Origin: Collinsella sp.
Lineage (GTDB): Bacteria > Actinomycetota > Coriobacteriia > Coriobacteriales > Coriobacteriaceae
Direction of reading: 5' to 3'
DNA length: 64,000 bases
NCBI GenBank assembly: GCA_019419505.1
Contig: DXZS01000006.1
Coordinates: 8,041-72,040, forward strand
The position numbers and the translations under genes were made by a program. How positions within the stretch are numbered: the first letter of the stretch is position 1; each line of letters starts with the position of its first letter. Shown piece by piece: positions 16,129 through 25,458 of the stretch. The notes beneath the pieces are model-generated. The model had not been told where the DNA came from. It saw nothing but the letters and a program-made list of their open reading frames with translations, and made no database searches.

Positions 16129-16230
16129 ACTCGGTTCCTTCCGACTCGGTTTTGTCCGAGTTAATTGTATCGCATGGATCAGTTTATGCTCGAGTTTACT
16201 CGGACAAAACCGAGTCGGTTCTGCCCGAGT
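16129..16230. repeat. Four-site palindromic operator array
   Basis: Sites follow ACTCGG-N6-CCGAGT. They are 16129-16146 (one mismatch), 16144-16161 (perfect), 16198-16215 (perfect) and 16213-16230 (one mismatch). They form two pairs, each overlapping by 3 bases. The two perfect sites are exact reverse complements of each other, so the array is mirror-symmetric. A minus-strand -10-like TACAAT lies between the pairs, upstream of the ATPase GTG. Likely autoregulatory. Confidence 0.8.
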
Positions 16231-16527
16231 TAATTTGAAGGCGGCCGAATGCGTCTTGCTGCGTTTGCGGTTGGATACGTTGTCGAAAACGTGTCGTGCG
16301 GATTGTTGGATCGAATCGAACATTGGGACAGACGTCTCGTTTTATGGGCCGGGGGCGTGCATGTGCGAGTTCTTTTGGCCCATAAGGAACGCTGGTGGGT
16401 CGTTATTTGGGCCACGGGTAACTTCGCCGGCGCCGTGTTTCGTCATACGCTCATAGTGGAAGCCGATGCCACAGGACGACGAAGGCCTTGGGCAACGGAT
16501 GAGCTGCAAGCGAAAGGAGCGGTGAGG
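16231..16527. other. Leader region of the lipoprotein gene
   Basis: There is an in-frame upstream extension of the lipoprotein frame here, but no ribosome site supports it. TTATGGGCC (16342-16350) and GGCCCATAA (16377-16385) form a 9-bp hairpin with a 26-base loop. I see nothing else. Confidence 0.4.
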
Positions 16528-17547
16528 ATGATGAAGCCCATGACGAAGAAGCTGCTGTTAGGAATTCCCACCGTGACGCTTTCGGCCGTGCTGGCGTGTA
16601 CGGTGGCCGGCTGTGGCGGTAGTGCTCCGAGCGGCTCGGCTGGCAGTTCGGGCGGCAGCGCGCCTGTGCAGGAAAAGCCCAAGGCCTATGATTCGCAGAC
16701 GGTCGAGGTGGCAGGCATTACCTATGAGTCGGTGGCTCACGGTACGTTCTATCGTGGCGATGCCAAGCTACAGGACGGCTTTTATCTGCACATCAAGACC
16801 ACCAACAATAATGCAAAGAACAGGACGTTTAGCTCCTTTAACGTGCATGCTGCCCAGGGCGATCTTGAGGCAGGCGACCCGTTGTTTACTTCCGGCAAGG
16901 CGGCCGTGCTCGATTACGTTGCAAGCGAGGCTCCAGATGAGCTTCACGAGGGCATCGATCTTTCCGAGAGGCCAGATATCGGTCCGGGCGAGACTGTTGA
17001 GTACGTGTATTTCTGGGCGCCCAAGACGGCGTACTACGGGCCCATCACTGTCGAGTTCGTAGATGCTTACGCCCCCGCCAAGAATCATGAGGCCATGCAC
17101 TTTGACACCACGGGGTGCGAGACCAAGGAGTTCAAGGCGGCCGGCGGTGTGGCCGATTCTGGTGACGCGGCCAATATGACCGGCATCGATTGCGCATCGT
17201 ACAGTATCGAGGCCGCCGATGGGTACACGCTGGATTCGTCCAACGAAGAGCACGAAAAGGCAGACTTCTTCCACGACGAGACTGGAGGACGCTTGCACAT
17301 CAGCATCTTCCCGCGCTCGCCGGAGGAAGAGGTTGCAAGCCTAGAGCAGGTCTACGAAGGCAAGGAGACAACAACCGACCAGGTCGAGTACAACGGCATA
17401 ACGTGGCTGCGCTTTACCGGTCCCGACAACGGCCATACGCTGTTTGCGACGGCTCCCGCAACGGGTGAAACCGTCCGCGTGTCGATTGGCTGGAAGATCG
17501 ATTGGGACGCCGCCGTGCCCATGATGGAGGCGCTAAAGCTCAAGTAG
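16528..17547 (+). CDS. Secreted lipoprotein, possibly DUF5067-like
   Basis: A 339-residue lipoprotein. The signal peptide KKLLLGIPTVTLSAVLACTVAGC ends in a lipobox with Cys29, followed by a Gly/Ser linker. The first domain (about 55-200) has DGFYLHIKTTNNNAKNRTFSSF and GETVEYVYFWAP, like the immunoglobulin-like DUF5067 lipoproteins. The second part (about 220-339) includes GYTLDSSNEEH and ATGETVRVSIGW. AAGGAG lies 8 bases before the ATG at 16528; the following ATG at 16531 is also possible. Membrane-anchored on the outer face. Function unknown; it ends in a strong terminator. Confidence 0.85.
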   Translation: MMKPMTKKLLLGIPTVTLSAVLACTVAGCGGSAPSGSAGSSGGSAPVQEKPKAYDSQTVEVAGITYESVAHGTFYRGDAKLQDGFYLHIKTTNNNAKNRTFSSFNVHAAQGDLEAGDPLFTSGKAAVLDYVASEAPDELHEGIDLSERPDIGPGETVEYVYFWAPKTAYYGPITVEFVDAYAPAKNHEAMHFDTTGCETKEFKAAGGVADSGDAANMTGIDCASYSIEAADGYTLDSSNEEHEKADFFHDETGGRLHISIFPRSPEEEVASLEQVYEGKETTTDQVEYNGITWLRFTGPDNGHTLFATAPATGETVRVSIGWKIDWDAAVPMMEALKLK

Positions 17548-17575
17548 CGCTGTGATTCCCATGTCAGGCGACTCA

Positions 17576-17611
17576 GGGCTGGCTCCGAGTTATCGGGGCC
17601 AGCCCTTTTTT
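17576..17611 (+). terminator. Intrinsic terminator of the lipoprotein gene
   Basis: GGGCTGGC (17576-17583) pairs with GCCAGCCC (17598-17605) and is followed by six T residues. Confidence 0.9.
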
Positions 17612-17659
17612 GATGTTCGATGAGCCGAGTCGGCGTCTCTCGCAAAGGTAATTTAGGAG

Positions 17660-20600
17660 CTAGCGAGGCCTATCCGAATTGACCTCATTGGCGGTGTCGT
17701 TTTCGAGCGCCGTGCGGCGGGCGCTGTAGGCGATGAGGCCGGCGCCTGCCGCGGCGAGTGCTGCAGCGGCTGCCGTAAGGGGTGCATTGACATCGCCCGT
17801 GCCAGCGAGCGCGCCCGCTTTTCCGGAGCGCTTGTTATTGCTGTGGTCCTTGCCACTGCCGGAGCTGCTTCCGCCGGAGCCGCCGCCCTCGTCGGTACCG
17901 CCGCCACTCGAGCCACCACCGCCGTCCGCCGTCATCGGTGCATCGTGAAGCCCCGTCGTATCCGCGCTGTCGCATACGCCGACCTGAACTTCTGAGCGTT
18001 CGCATGCCGCGCCGGGCACATGAAGCTCGTGCAGTACGGCACCCAGCGCCGAGTTTGCGCCCGGTCGAATTTCCTCGAGCGTTACGGGATCGAGCGCCAC
18101 CAGATTACGCGCCTTCGCATATAGCGTTACGCGTTTGCCCACCTCGTCGCCCCAACTCTCTGGGATGGCAAAGCTCATGCGGAACTGTGCCGTGCAACCC
18201 GGTGCCAGCACGGCGTTGCCGTTGTCGGCTGCCAGCGGGTGCGTAGCGAAGCGCTCGCCCAGCGTCTCGAGCGCGTACTTCACGTGTGCAACGTCGTTGT
18301 CCGAAGCGTCCTCGGCAAGCTCTGGATCGTAGATCGAAGCCATGCGTGCATTCACTCCGAATCCGATGGATGCGCTGGAGAACGGCTGGTTGGAGCCCTC
18401 TCGGTACAGATCGATCGTGCCGGCGGTCAGCAAGGTGTTGCCGTCGTTTCGCACCGTGACCATGAAGGATTCGCCTGCCGCTCCGGGCACCACCGCGCCC
18501 GAGGTGGCTACCGCGCCCGTCGGCGTCGCGCATGCCACCAGAGGCACTTCGATGCCGTGTAGCTCTGCCTCGCTCTTCTCTGCACTCACAATGTGCGTGG
18601 CGAGCGCCGAGAGCATGCCGCCCGACGTCAAAAATGTTGTAACCTGATCGACGGGATGGTCCAGCTCGCACATCACGAACGGCTCCGTGAACAGATCGCC
18701 TGCCAAGGTGCTGGCGAAGATGCGGAAGTGCTTGCCCATCACTGCTACCGGGTTGCCTTCTTCGTCGTAGGTTTGCCCTACCTTGCCATCGGTGTTCTCT
18801 ACATAGAGCACGCACCTGCCGTTGTTGCTTACGCTAAACGATGCCGGGCCACAGCCTGCGGCACCCACGGGCTGCGTTGCAAATGCCGATGCGCCTCGCG
18901 TCCAAGTAATATGCTGCAGTTGCTCGTTGACGGTTGCCAAAAAGCCCGTGTGCTGCGGCCACGGCACCGCGTGGGGTACTGTGGCATCTGGCGACATAAC
19001 GCCCCAACCTGCGATGGACTGGCCGATCACGGCGTACGATGCGCAGCCACAACCACCTGCAGTCTCGTATGCAACGGGCACCACCATTTTGCCGTTGATA
19101 TTCTCGGGCGCGCCTAGCTCGATACTCGACGGCGCTTGCGGAAAGCGGAGAACTTGGCGAAACGTCAGGCTGTCGCCCAAATCATCCGACCACAGGGCAA
19201 AGCATTCCAGCGCAACCTCGGCCTCGCTGCCGAGCGCCTTCTCTGCGGTGGCTCCGTGGCGGTGGAGGTAGGCGCCCGACAGACGTCCGTCGACAAGTGT
19301 CTTGCCCACCGTGATGCGTGGGCACTGCAGGCAATGGTAGCCATCCTCCTGAAGGCGGCCGCGCGAGATGCTGCGCCACGACGTGTGCGATATCACGCGA
19401 ACTCCGTCGTTGCTTATGCGCAGGCGCACAACGGACAGTATGCCGGATGTGCTCGCCGTATCGAAATGGGTGTTGTCGCCGGCGGGGCGCTCGCCCGAGA
19501 CCAGCAGCACGTAGGCGTCCTGGTTTCCTCTTCCGTCCGTATATTCCACCACGTCGAAGTCGTAATCGTATATGCCGTCGCGCTCCACGTCGCCCTCGCC
19601 AAACCCAAGGGGAAAGTCGACCGGCATAGGAGCGGACCATGTGCCGTTTGCCTTTGTGTGCACCACCAGACGCGAACGGCCATTCTCGCCGTAGCGCACC
19701 GAAGCGATGCGGAACAGGCACTCCACGCCGGCAACCATTGCCAGCTTCATGTGGGCTTCGCTGAGCACGCCAGCAAACAGCACGTTGTCGCTCGAAGGCT
19801 TGATGCCGCCACGCTCGTCCTCCGACACGCCGGCAGAATTGGCGTTCGGGTCCGCAACGGCGTTTGTTGCCTGACCGATGTAGGTGTACTCATACATCGG
19901 CACGGCGTTTTCGTCGTTCTCTATCAGTGCATGGACGAAATGCTCGATCTGTCCCGTGTCGTCGCTTTCTGCATCCGCCTCAAGCTCAATGCGCGTGACC
20001 GCTTGATCCCAATCGCGCACGACAGGCGCGGTGTTTACGGCAGTGGCCTTAACCTCGGCGCGTGCGAGCAGTTCGGCGTTGGTGACGATGGTGGCCGATG
20101 CGATAAATTGCGGCACGCAGCCCGCGTCGATGTTGCTGGGCGTGCCGAAGTGAGCATCCAACGTGTAAGGCGTATCTCCACCCAATGCGAGCTCAGAGCG
20201 CTGGAGCACATACTGGTTGCCATTGTTCACCGACATATTCCACGAATCGAGGAGTGTGGGCCACGACCCCGACCAAGCCTTGGTGGTCCACTTGAACATT
20301 ACGAACTGGAGTATCACATCGACATCGACGTCTGCACCTACGCGCAGTCGCGGAAGCTGGTGTCCATCTGCCTTCTCGTACCCAATGAACAGCGTGAGGG
20401 ATGCGGCGCCGCGCACGGCAGACGAAGCGACGCCTGCAACGCCGGCGCCAAAGGTGACGGCAAGCCCGATCTGGATGGTGAACGAGCCCGAGGTGTTTGA
20501 ATAGTCGAGCGAATTGTTTTTAAAAAACGCCGCGCCGCTGCCGTGCGTGTGGGCACCCACGGCGAGCGCCAGCTTCGCCAGCACCCAGGGGTTGACGTTT

Positions 20601-22027
20601 AGGAAAAACGGCACCGGTCCTAGGGTAAACTGCTCGGTCCAATTGAGGTCGGTTCTTACTTGAAAGAGTGCCTTAATATTGCCGTATGCGGGGTCGTTGT
20701 TGTTGCCCCAGGTTTTGCCCACCCAATCGTAGGCGAGCGAGCCGTACAGCTGTGTGGCGATATCCATCGTGAACAGCAGCGTGCAATGGTGGCGAAGGAG
20801 CTTAGTGTTTCTTGGATCGGTTCCCGAACCGGCACTCATACTCTTGTACTGATTCCACTTCCCCTCCATTTCGTCGAGGTAGCGGTTTGCCTGCTTGGCG
20901 CCCGACTCGCGCGGTGACTTCTTCCAGTACTCCGGATCCGGATTGCCCGAATCGTTCATGTAGCCGACCGGTTTGTATCCTCCGCCAAACAGCACGTACC
21001 CGGCAAAAGAGAAATCGAACAGAATGGGGAACGAGGGCATCCAGCAGGTGAACTTGTTGCCGCCGATGCCGGGAAACGCCGCGGGGAAATCAAACGGAGT
21101 GATCTCTTGGTCCATGGTGGTGGGAATGATGGTGGTCGAGCCCGATTCCGCCTTTGCGGCCGGCGCGGTGACAACGGCCATAGGGGATGAGAGCGTGTAG
21201 GTTTTGCCCTGGTAGTCGAGCATAAAGCGCAGCTTGCACCCTTCCTCCAGAAGGCCCGAAGCTGCATCGAGGAACGTGTCTTCGAGCGTGAACGTCGCCA
21301 GATTATCCGCGCCCGATGCGCTGGCCTTGATCTGGCCGATCTGCGTGACGGTTTCGGTTGAGCTGCCCGCAGAGGGCATCACTTTATTGATATGCAACGT
21401 TGCCTGCCCGCCCTGCGGCAGATGAGCCTGCACGGTAAAAGCGTGCGTGTCGGGCTGGTCGTTTGCTGCTTCGTCCGCTGGCATTGCCATAAACGTGGCG
21501 TCGGCGTACTGGATGTCCCATTCGTCGAACGTGAGCTGTCGAAAGTACGGCTCGCCATCGGAGAGCGGACGTGTGGGTGCGGTAATAGCGGTGCCGCCCT
21601 GGATACGCGCAAGGGGAATCTCGACATCGCGGTAGCCTGCCATGCTAATGGAGATGCCGCCGTTAAAGTCGTACGCGTCGAGAAGCGTTGCCTCGTCCAC
21701 GTAGCCTTCTGAAAGAGGCGCGACCTCAAAGATGGCCGTGCCTTCGTCATCGGTCGTGGCGGTGAGCTGCTTGCCTGCGGCATAGCGCGATATGAGCGTG
21801 ACCTGGGCACCCGTGATGGGCGTATTCTTGTTGGCGACGTCGACCACGACCACACCGAACATGGTGCGCGAGAGAACGAGCACCCTGAAGGGGTCTTTTT
21901 CGTCGGCATGGGCTTCGGTGGGTGCGAACGGCAATATGAAGGCGTTTGCGCTTCCCGGCACGCGCGGCATCATAATGCTCGCCAGCGAGGACGCTCCGGC
22001 GACAAGTAACGAACGGCGATCAAGCAT
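17660..22027 (-). CDS. Large wall-anchored surface protein (LAGTG)
   Basis: A 1455-residue exported protein. MLDRRSLLVAGASSLASIMM is a signal peptide with a twin-arginine pair, so Tat export is possible. Residues about 50-140 look like a carboxypeptidase-regulatory/Ig fold (VVVVDVANKNTPITGAQVTL, TTDDEGTAIFEV). The middle is a long beta-rich region with no family I recognise. The end has a Gly/Ser linker, sorting motif LAGTGD, a hydrophobic helix rich in Ala, and a basic tail with ARR, so a class of sortase using LAxTG is expected. The ATG at 22027 follows GGGAG; upstream frame would read through the LuxR gene. Likely a cell-surface adhesin or binding protein. Confidence 0.88.
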   Translation of the reverse strand: MLDRRSLLVAGASSLASIMMPRVPGSANAFILPFAPTEAHADEKDPFRVLVLSRTMFGVVVVDVANKNTPITGAQVTLISRYAAGKQLTATTDDEGTAIFEVAPLSEGYVDEATLLDAYDFNGGISISMAGYRDVEIPLARIQGGTAITAPTRPLSDGEPYFRQLTFDEWDIQYADATFMAMPADEAANDQPDTHAFTVQAHLPQGGQATLHINKVMPSAGSSTETVTQIGQIKASASGADNLATFTLEDTFLDAASGLLEEGCKLRFMLDYQGKTYTLSSPMAVVTAPAAKAESGSTTIIPTTMDQEITPFDFPAAFPGIGGNKFTCWMPSFPILFDFSFAGYVLFGGGYKPVGYMNDSGNPDPEYWKKSPRESGAKQANRYLDEMEGKWNQYKSMSAGSGTDPRNTKLLRHHCTLLFTMDIATQLYGSLAYDWVGKTWGNNNDPAYGNIKALFQVRTDLNWTEQFTLGPVPFFLNVNPWVLAKLALAVGAHTHGSGAAFFKNNSLDYSNTSGSFTIQIGLAVTFGAGVAGVASSAVRGAASLTLFIGYEKADGHQLPRLRVGADVDVDVILQFVMFKWTTKAWSGSWPTLLDSWNMSVNNGNQYVLQRSELALGGDTPYTLDAHFGTPSNIDAGCVPQFIASATIVTNAELLARAEVKATAVNTAPVVRDWDQAVTRIELEADAESDDTGQIEHFVHALIENDENAVPMYEYTYIGQATNAVADPNANSAGVSEDERGGIKPSSDNVLFAGVLSEAHMKLAMVAGVECLFRIASVRYGENGRSRLVVHTKANGTWSAPMPVDFPLGFGEGDVERDGIYDYDFDVVEYTDGRGNQDAYVLLVSGERPAGDNTHFDTASTSGILSVVRLRISNDGVRVISHTSWRSISRGRLQEDGYHCLQCPRITVGKTLVDGRLSGAYLHRHGATAEKALGSEAEVALECFALWSDDLGDSLTFRQVLRFPQAPSSIELGAPENINGKMVVPVAYETAGGCGCASYAVIGQSIAGWGVMSPDATVPHAVPWPQHTGFLATVNEQLQHITWTRGASAFATQPVGAAGCGPASFSVSNNGRCVLYVENTDGKVGQTYDEEGNPVAVMGKHFRIFASTLAGDLFTEPFVMCELDHPVDQVTTFLTSGGMLSALATHIVSAEKSEAELHGIEVPLVACATPTGAVATSGAVVPGAAGESFMVTVRNDGNTLLTAGTIDLYREGSNQPFSSASIGFGVNARMASIYDPELAEDASDNDVAHVKYALETLGERFATHPLAADNGNAVLAPGCTAQFRMSFAIPESWGDEVGKRVTLYAKARNLVALDPVTLEEIRPGANSALGAVLHELHVPGAACERSEVQVGVCDSADTTGLHDAPMTADGGGGSSGGGTDEGGGSGGSSSGSGKDHSNNKRSGKAGALAGTGDVNAPLTAAAAALAAAGAGLIAYSARRTALENDTANEVNSDRPR

Positions 22028-22184
22028 CTTGGGCTCCCATCCCGCAAGTATCGGTGGAAATAATCCAATTTTGCGAGAAGGCGCCCCGTGGCGGTAGTGC
22101 CGTTCAAGGGTCAAAATGTCCAATTTGAGCGCGCGAAGGCGTCGGGCCCCCGGGACGCTTTCGATATGTCGGGCAGTCTGACCG

Positions 22185-23187
22185 CTAGCGCAACATGTGG
22201 GCAACCAGCTCGGCGCGAGTTCCGATACCAAGCTTGGCATACACTCCTGATAGGCGGTTTTTGACGGTGCCCGGCGATACTCCCATATGGCGTGCGATTT
22301 CGGCGTTGGTCCACCCACGACAGGCGAGCATGGCCATGGTGAATTCCGTGGTCGTTAGATCGTCGGCCACGTCCTCGCCCGAATCGGGGTTGTGGATGCG
22401 CCGCCAACCGTAGCTGAATCGATACGTAATCTCGATGATGCGCGAAGTCGTCAGGGTATCGCGTTTTTAGACACGCCTCGATAAGCCCCTGCAAAAGGCC
22501 GTGGTGTTCGCCGATGAGTTCGATAAGGCCGTCGGGACGCGCAACGTCCCAAGCGGCTCCGAAGTGTGCCTTTGCGGTGTCGATGTCCTTGAGGCTCATG
22601 CAGGCCATGGAAGCCGACAAGTGCAGGAACAGCTCCGAGATGGGATAACTTCCCTGTTTCATGATCAGGGCGTTTTCCGCCATGCCCAGACTGCGGCCAT
22701 ATTCGCCGCGCAGGTACAGGGCATGCGCCATCACGTAGCTGGCGAACAGGCGCAGGCCTTCGGGCAGATGCGCCGCAAGCGGATAAAACTCTTCGGCGGA
22801 ATGCGGGGAAGGCAAGTGCAGCAGGACGCTCGCGGCGGAGACGAATAGGATATGCGTGGCGTGGACGGCGGGCGATTCCTCGTCAGTTGGCGTATCGAGG
22901 ATGCCCGCAAGGCAACGGCGGGCATCGGCGATACGATTGAGCGACAGACTGGCATATCCGCAGATAAGGCATGCGGAATAGCGCAGTGCGGGGTCGGTGG
23001 CGTCAAGATAGGGGCGTGCTGCCTCGGCGGCGAGCGTGGCCTGTCCGCGAAAGTACAGCGCTTCTGCCGTGGCAATGGCACGCGAATTGGGGTCGGAAAT
23101 GCCTGCAACCGCAGCGTCAATCTGCCCCGGCACAAAGGCGGTGCACATCAACGGCATGGGAACGCATGGGTAGCCATCGCAGTCCAT
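22185..23187 (-). pseudogene. LuxR-family regulator with a frameshift
   Basis: The first part (from ATG 23187, with GGGAG upstream) encodes a helical, TPR-like region: AEALYFRGQATLAAEAARPYLD and LRLFASYVMAHALYLRGEYGRSLGMAENAL. The second part, in another frame, gives the LuxR DNA-binding domain TTTEFTMAMLACRGWTNAEI...TVKNRLSGVYAKLGIGTRAELV. Removing one base from the 5-T run at 22464-22468 joins them through LKRDTLTTSRIIEITYRFSY. It is therefore one gene split by a single-base change in a homopolymer: a real mutation, a phase-variable state or a sequencing error. It lies upstream of the surface protein, which it may control. Confidence 0.8.
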
Positions 23188-23844
23188 CTTCCATCTCCCA
23201 ACAGCTGGCAACACTGGCAGCAATTGTACTCCTGTTACTCGGGACTGGAATTTTTGGGTATTGCCTACGATTATGCCGAACGCATAAAGGAAGAGTCTAT
23301 TGGCGATGCTCTCAAGGTGGCTACCGAAGCCAAGCTGACCTCGATATTAGGAAAAATTGCCGCCCCTGCAAAAAGCTCTGTCGCAGTGATGGGAAACGCA
23401 TCTTCTGGGCATTCCGGCGTCTCCAGCTAGCGCTGGACTGCTGCTGTCGCCTGCGCGTTGGCGAGCGGGGCGTGGGGACCGTCCGGCGACCAGCGGTGAC
23501 GGGCGAGCCCTGCCGCGTGCGTGGGCCTCCATCGGCGTAGACCCATGACCCCTATGGCATCGGAGAAGTCCACCATCGCGTCCAGGACCTTACCATCCGG
23601 CACGCCCAGCCTAGCGGCTCCCTTGAACCCAAGGTTGAAGGGGGGTGTTGTACAAGGCATATGGGGCCGAGTGGAAGTGGATCAAAAGAGCGTTACTTGA
23701 CGTTTCATGCATAATGCCAACCGACCCGCGATATCACGTTCGCAGCGCGCAGGGGCCGGAGAATCTTCGCGATGAGAGTTGACGTCTAATACCTTGCATC
23801 GTATAGTGTGTATAGCATAGTATATGACGAGAGGAGGTGTGCGG
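23188..23844. other. Gene-poor stretch with possible gene scars
   Basis: There is no complete gene with a ribosome site. On the plus strand 23246-23430 reads LEFLGIAYDYAERIKEESIG and onward to a stop in a protein-like helical style, but has no start, so it may be the 3' end of a lost gene. On the minus strand around 23540-23660 a short frame with GFKGAARLGVPDGKVLDAMV also looks like a fragment. The last 50 bases before the PadR gene are AT-rich (TATAGTGTGTATAGC) and probably hold its promoter and operator. Confidence 0.4.
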
Positions 23845-24165
23845 ATGGAGGCACAGATGAAGCGCGGCTTCCTGGAGGCCTGCGTGCTCGCGGCCGTCTC
23901 CGGCGAGGAGTCCTACGGCTACCAGATCGTGAAGGACGTACCGGCGAGCATGGGGCTCACGGAGTCGACGCTCTACCCGCTGCTCAAGCGCCTGGAGAAG
24001 GCCGGGTGCATCACGGCGCGCTCCGCCGAGCACAACGGGCGGCTGCGCCGGTACTACCGCATCACGGACGACGGGCGAGCGCGCATCGAGGAGTTCCTGG
24101 CCGAGTGGCCGTCCGTACGGGAGATTTACGCATACGTTGAGGAGGCGCACCATGACGCGCGATGA
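23845..24165 (+). CDS. PadR-family regulator
   Basis: A 106-residue PadR-type winged-helix repressor: KRGFLEACVLAAVSGEESYGYQIVKDV, then LTESTLYPLLKRLEKAGCI and RRYYRITDDGRARIEEF. The ATG at 23845 has GAGGAGGTG upstream. It overlaps the DUF1700 gene by 14 bases. A PadR plus DUF1700 membrane protein plus DUF4097-like third gene is a common Gram-positive operon thought to respond to envelope stress. It presumably represses its own AT-rich promoter. Confidence 0.92.
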   Translation: MEAQMKRGFLEACVLAAVSGEESYGYQIVKDVPASMGLTESTLYPLLKRLEKAGCITARSAEHNGRLRRYYRITDDGRARIEEFLAEWPSVREIYAYVEEAHHDAR

Positions 24166-24775
24166 GTTTCTGGGCCGGTTGGGCGAGCTGCTCGCCTGCC
24201 TGCCGGCCGAGCAGGTGGAGGAGACCAAGGCGTTCTATGCGGAGGCCATCGCCGACCGCATGGAGGACGGTATGAGCGAGGAGGAGGCCGTGGCCGCCAT
24301 GGGCACGCCCGGCGAGGTGGCGGAGGCCACGCTCGACGACCTGCCCGCCGTGCCGCGCGCGATCGCGAGGACGCGCCGGCGCAGCACCGCGCTGCTGTGG
24401 GTGCTGGCCATCGTGGGCTCCCCGGTGTGGGTGCCGCTGCTCGCCGCCTTCGCCGCCGTGGCCGTCACGGTCTATATCTGCATCTGGGTGCTGGCGCTCT
24501 GCGTGTGGATCGTCGCGGTGGCACTCGGGGGCGTGGGCGTAGTTGAGCTCCTGCTTGCCGTAAGCGGCGTCATCATCGGCCACTTCCCGTACGCCCTCGC
24601 CTCGGCGGGCGTGGGGCTCGGCCTCGTCGGCGTGGCGCTCTTCGTTGGTGCTGGCGCTTGGGCAGCCTCAAAACAAATTGCGCGCCTCTCGGCGCTCTGG
24701 GCGAGGAAGGCCGCCTCGCCCTTCTGGAAGGGTAAGGGCGAGAAGGGCGGCGCTGCCGCGCATCTCGCGGCGTAG
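24152..24775 (+). CDS. DUF1700-family membrane protein
   Basis: A 207-residue protein. The N-terminal cytoplasmic helical part has the DUF1700 signature MTRDEFLGRLGELLACLPAE, then ADRMEDGMSEEEAVAAMG and TPGEVAEATL. Several transmembrane helices follow (about 75-165: LLWVLAIVGSPVWVPLLAAF, AVTVYICIWVLALCVWIVAV, LLLAVSGVIIG and more), and the tail is basic (KGKGEKGG). It is translationally coupled to PadR and followed by a small anchored protein. In this family the protein is thought to work with PadR and DUF4097 partners; its activity is unknown. Confidence 0.9.
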   Translation: MTRDEFLGRLGELLACLPAEQVEETKAFYAEAIADRMEDGMSEEEAVAAMGTPGEVAEATLDDLPAVPRAIARTRRRSTALLWVLAIVGSPVWVPLLAAFAAVAVTVYICIWVLALCVWIVAVALGGVGVVELLLAVSGVIIGHFPYALASAGVGLGLVGVALFVGAGAWAASKQIARLSALWARKAASPFWKGKGEKGGAAAHLAA

Positions 24776-24790
24776 AAAGGAGTGAGTACC

Positions 24791-25045
24791 ATGACCAGTG
24801 CGAAGAAGATCTACCTCGCCGTGGCGGGCGGGCTCGTTGCCGCGGGTGTTGTCCTCGCGGGCATTGGCTTTATCGCTTCGGGTTTCGACCCGGCCGTGTT
24901 CACAACCCATATAGACACACGCGACAGCACCATCGTGCTCGGCGGCGTCGAGGTGGACGACCCGATGGGCCTCCCCCTCATCGAGCAGCTCGCCAATCTG
25001 GGCGAGATCGACACCTCCGGCGTCGCGGATCCCGCCGCGCCCTAG
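24791..25045 (+). CDS. Small membrane-anchored protein, possibly a truncated DUF4097
   Basis: An 84-residue protein. One N-terminal transmembrane helix (IYLAVAGGLVAAGVVLAGIGFIASGF) precedes a short extracellular part with HIDTRDSTIVLGG. AAAGGAG lies 8 bases before the ATG at 24791. Its place after PadR and DUF1700 is where a DUF4097 putative adhesin is expected, and the N terminus resembles such proteins, but the beta-helix body is missing. It may be a natural short form or a 3' truncation. Confidence 0.7.
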   Translation: MTSAKKIYLAVAGGLVAAGVVLAGIGFIASGFDPAVFTTHIDTRDSTIVLGGVEVDDPMGLPLIEQLANLGEIDTSGVADPAAP

Positions 25046-25458
25046 GCGCAGCGAGCCCGGGCGCTCTGCCCGCCAAGCTGCGTAAGCCGGCGAAACCCGA
25101 ACCTCAACCTCTACGCAACTGGCCCCAAGCCTGCGCCGATTCGCTCTCAGCGCCGCGCGGGGGCCCGTGACGCATGCCCAAAAAGGTACGAGGAGAAAGG
25201 AACGCGATGACGACAACCACGCCCTTCCGCCTTCACGGGGCCACGCAGGACCGGAAGCGACTGGGCCGTGCGGTGGGGCTGTGCTTGGATTGGCTACACT
25301 GATATGGACAGTTCCGTGAGGGGCGCGAGAGGCGGGACTCTGGGGAGATCTTCGAGGAGGAGTGTCTCGACTGGAAGCGTGGGTTCGGTGGAGCAGGAAC
25401 CTAATCTCTGTCTCTCTTGCTTTTTTGATTTGTTGAGAAGCCGGCATTTGGGGGCATT
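25046..25458. other. Probable operon breakpoint region
   Basis: After the truncated third operon gene, this GC-rich stretch holds only the tiny frame at 25207-25302 and, at about 25306-25405, a startless frame ending EECLDWKRGFGGAGT. Base composition falls from about 25400 onward. It looks like the junction between the PadR operon and an inserted segment. Confidence 0.45.
25207..25302 (+). CDS. 31-residue open frame, probably a truncated gene start
   Basis: MTTTTPFRLHGATQDRKRLG then RAVGLCLDWLH and a stop. It has a strong ribosome site (AGGAGAAAGGA) and lies 160 bases after the third gene of the PadR operon. The basic N terminus followed by a short hydrophobic start could be the head of a PspC-like or other membrane protein lost to a deletion. 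Not likely functional at this length. Confidence 0.35.
   Translation: MTTTTPFRLHGATQDRKRLGRAVGLCLDWLH

Noticed and set aside
19136..20500. A 454-codon plus-strand frame inside the surface protein gene
   Set aside because: It lies wholly antisense to the LAGTG protein, whose signal and anchor are both in frame; the translation shows no domain.
23427..23660. Minus-strand 77-codon frame as a gene
   Set aside because: It has no ribosome site and no recognisable family; at most it is a scar of an unknown gene.
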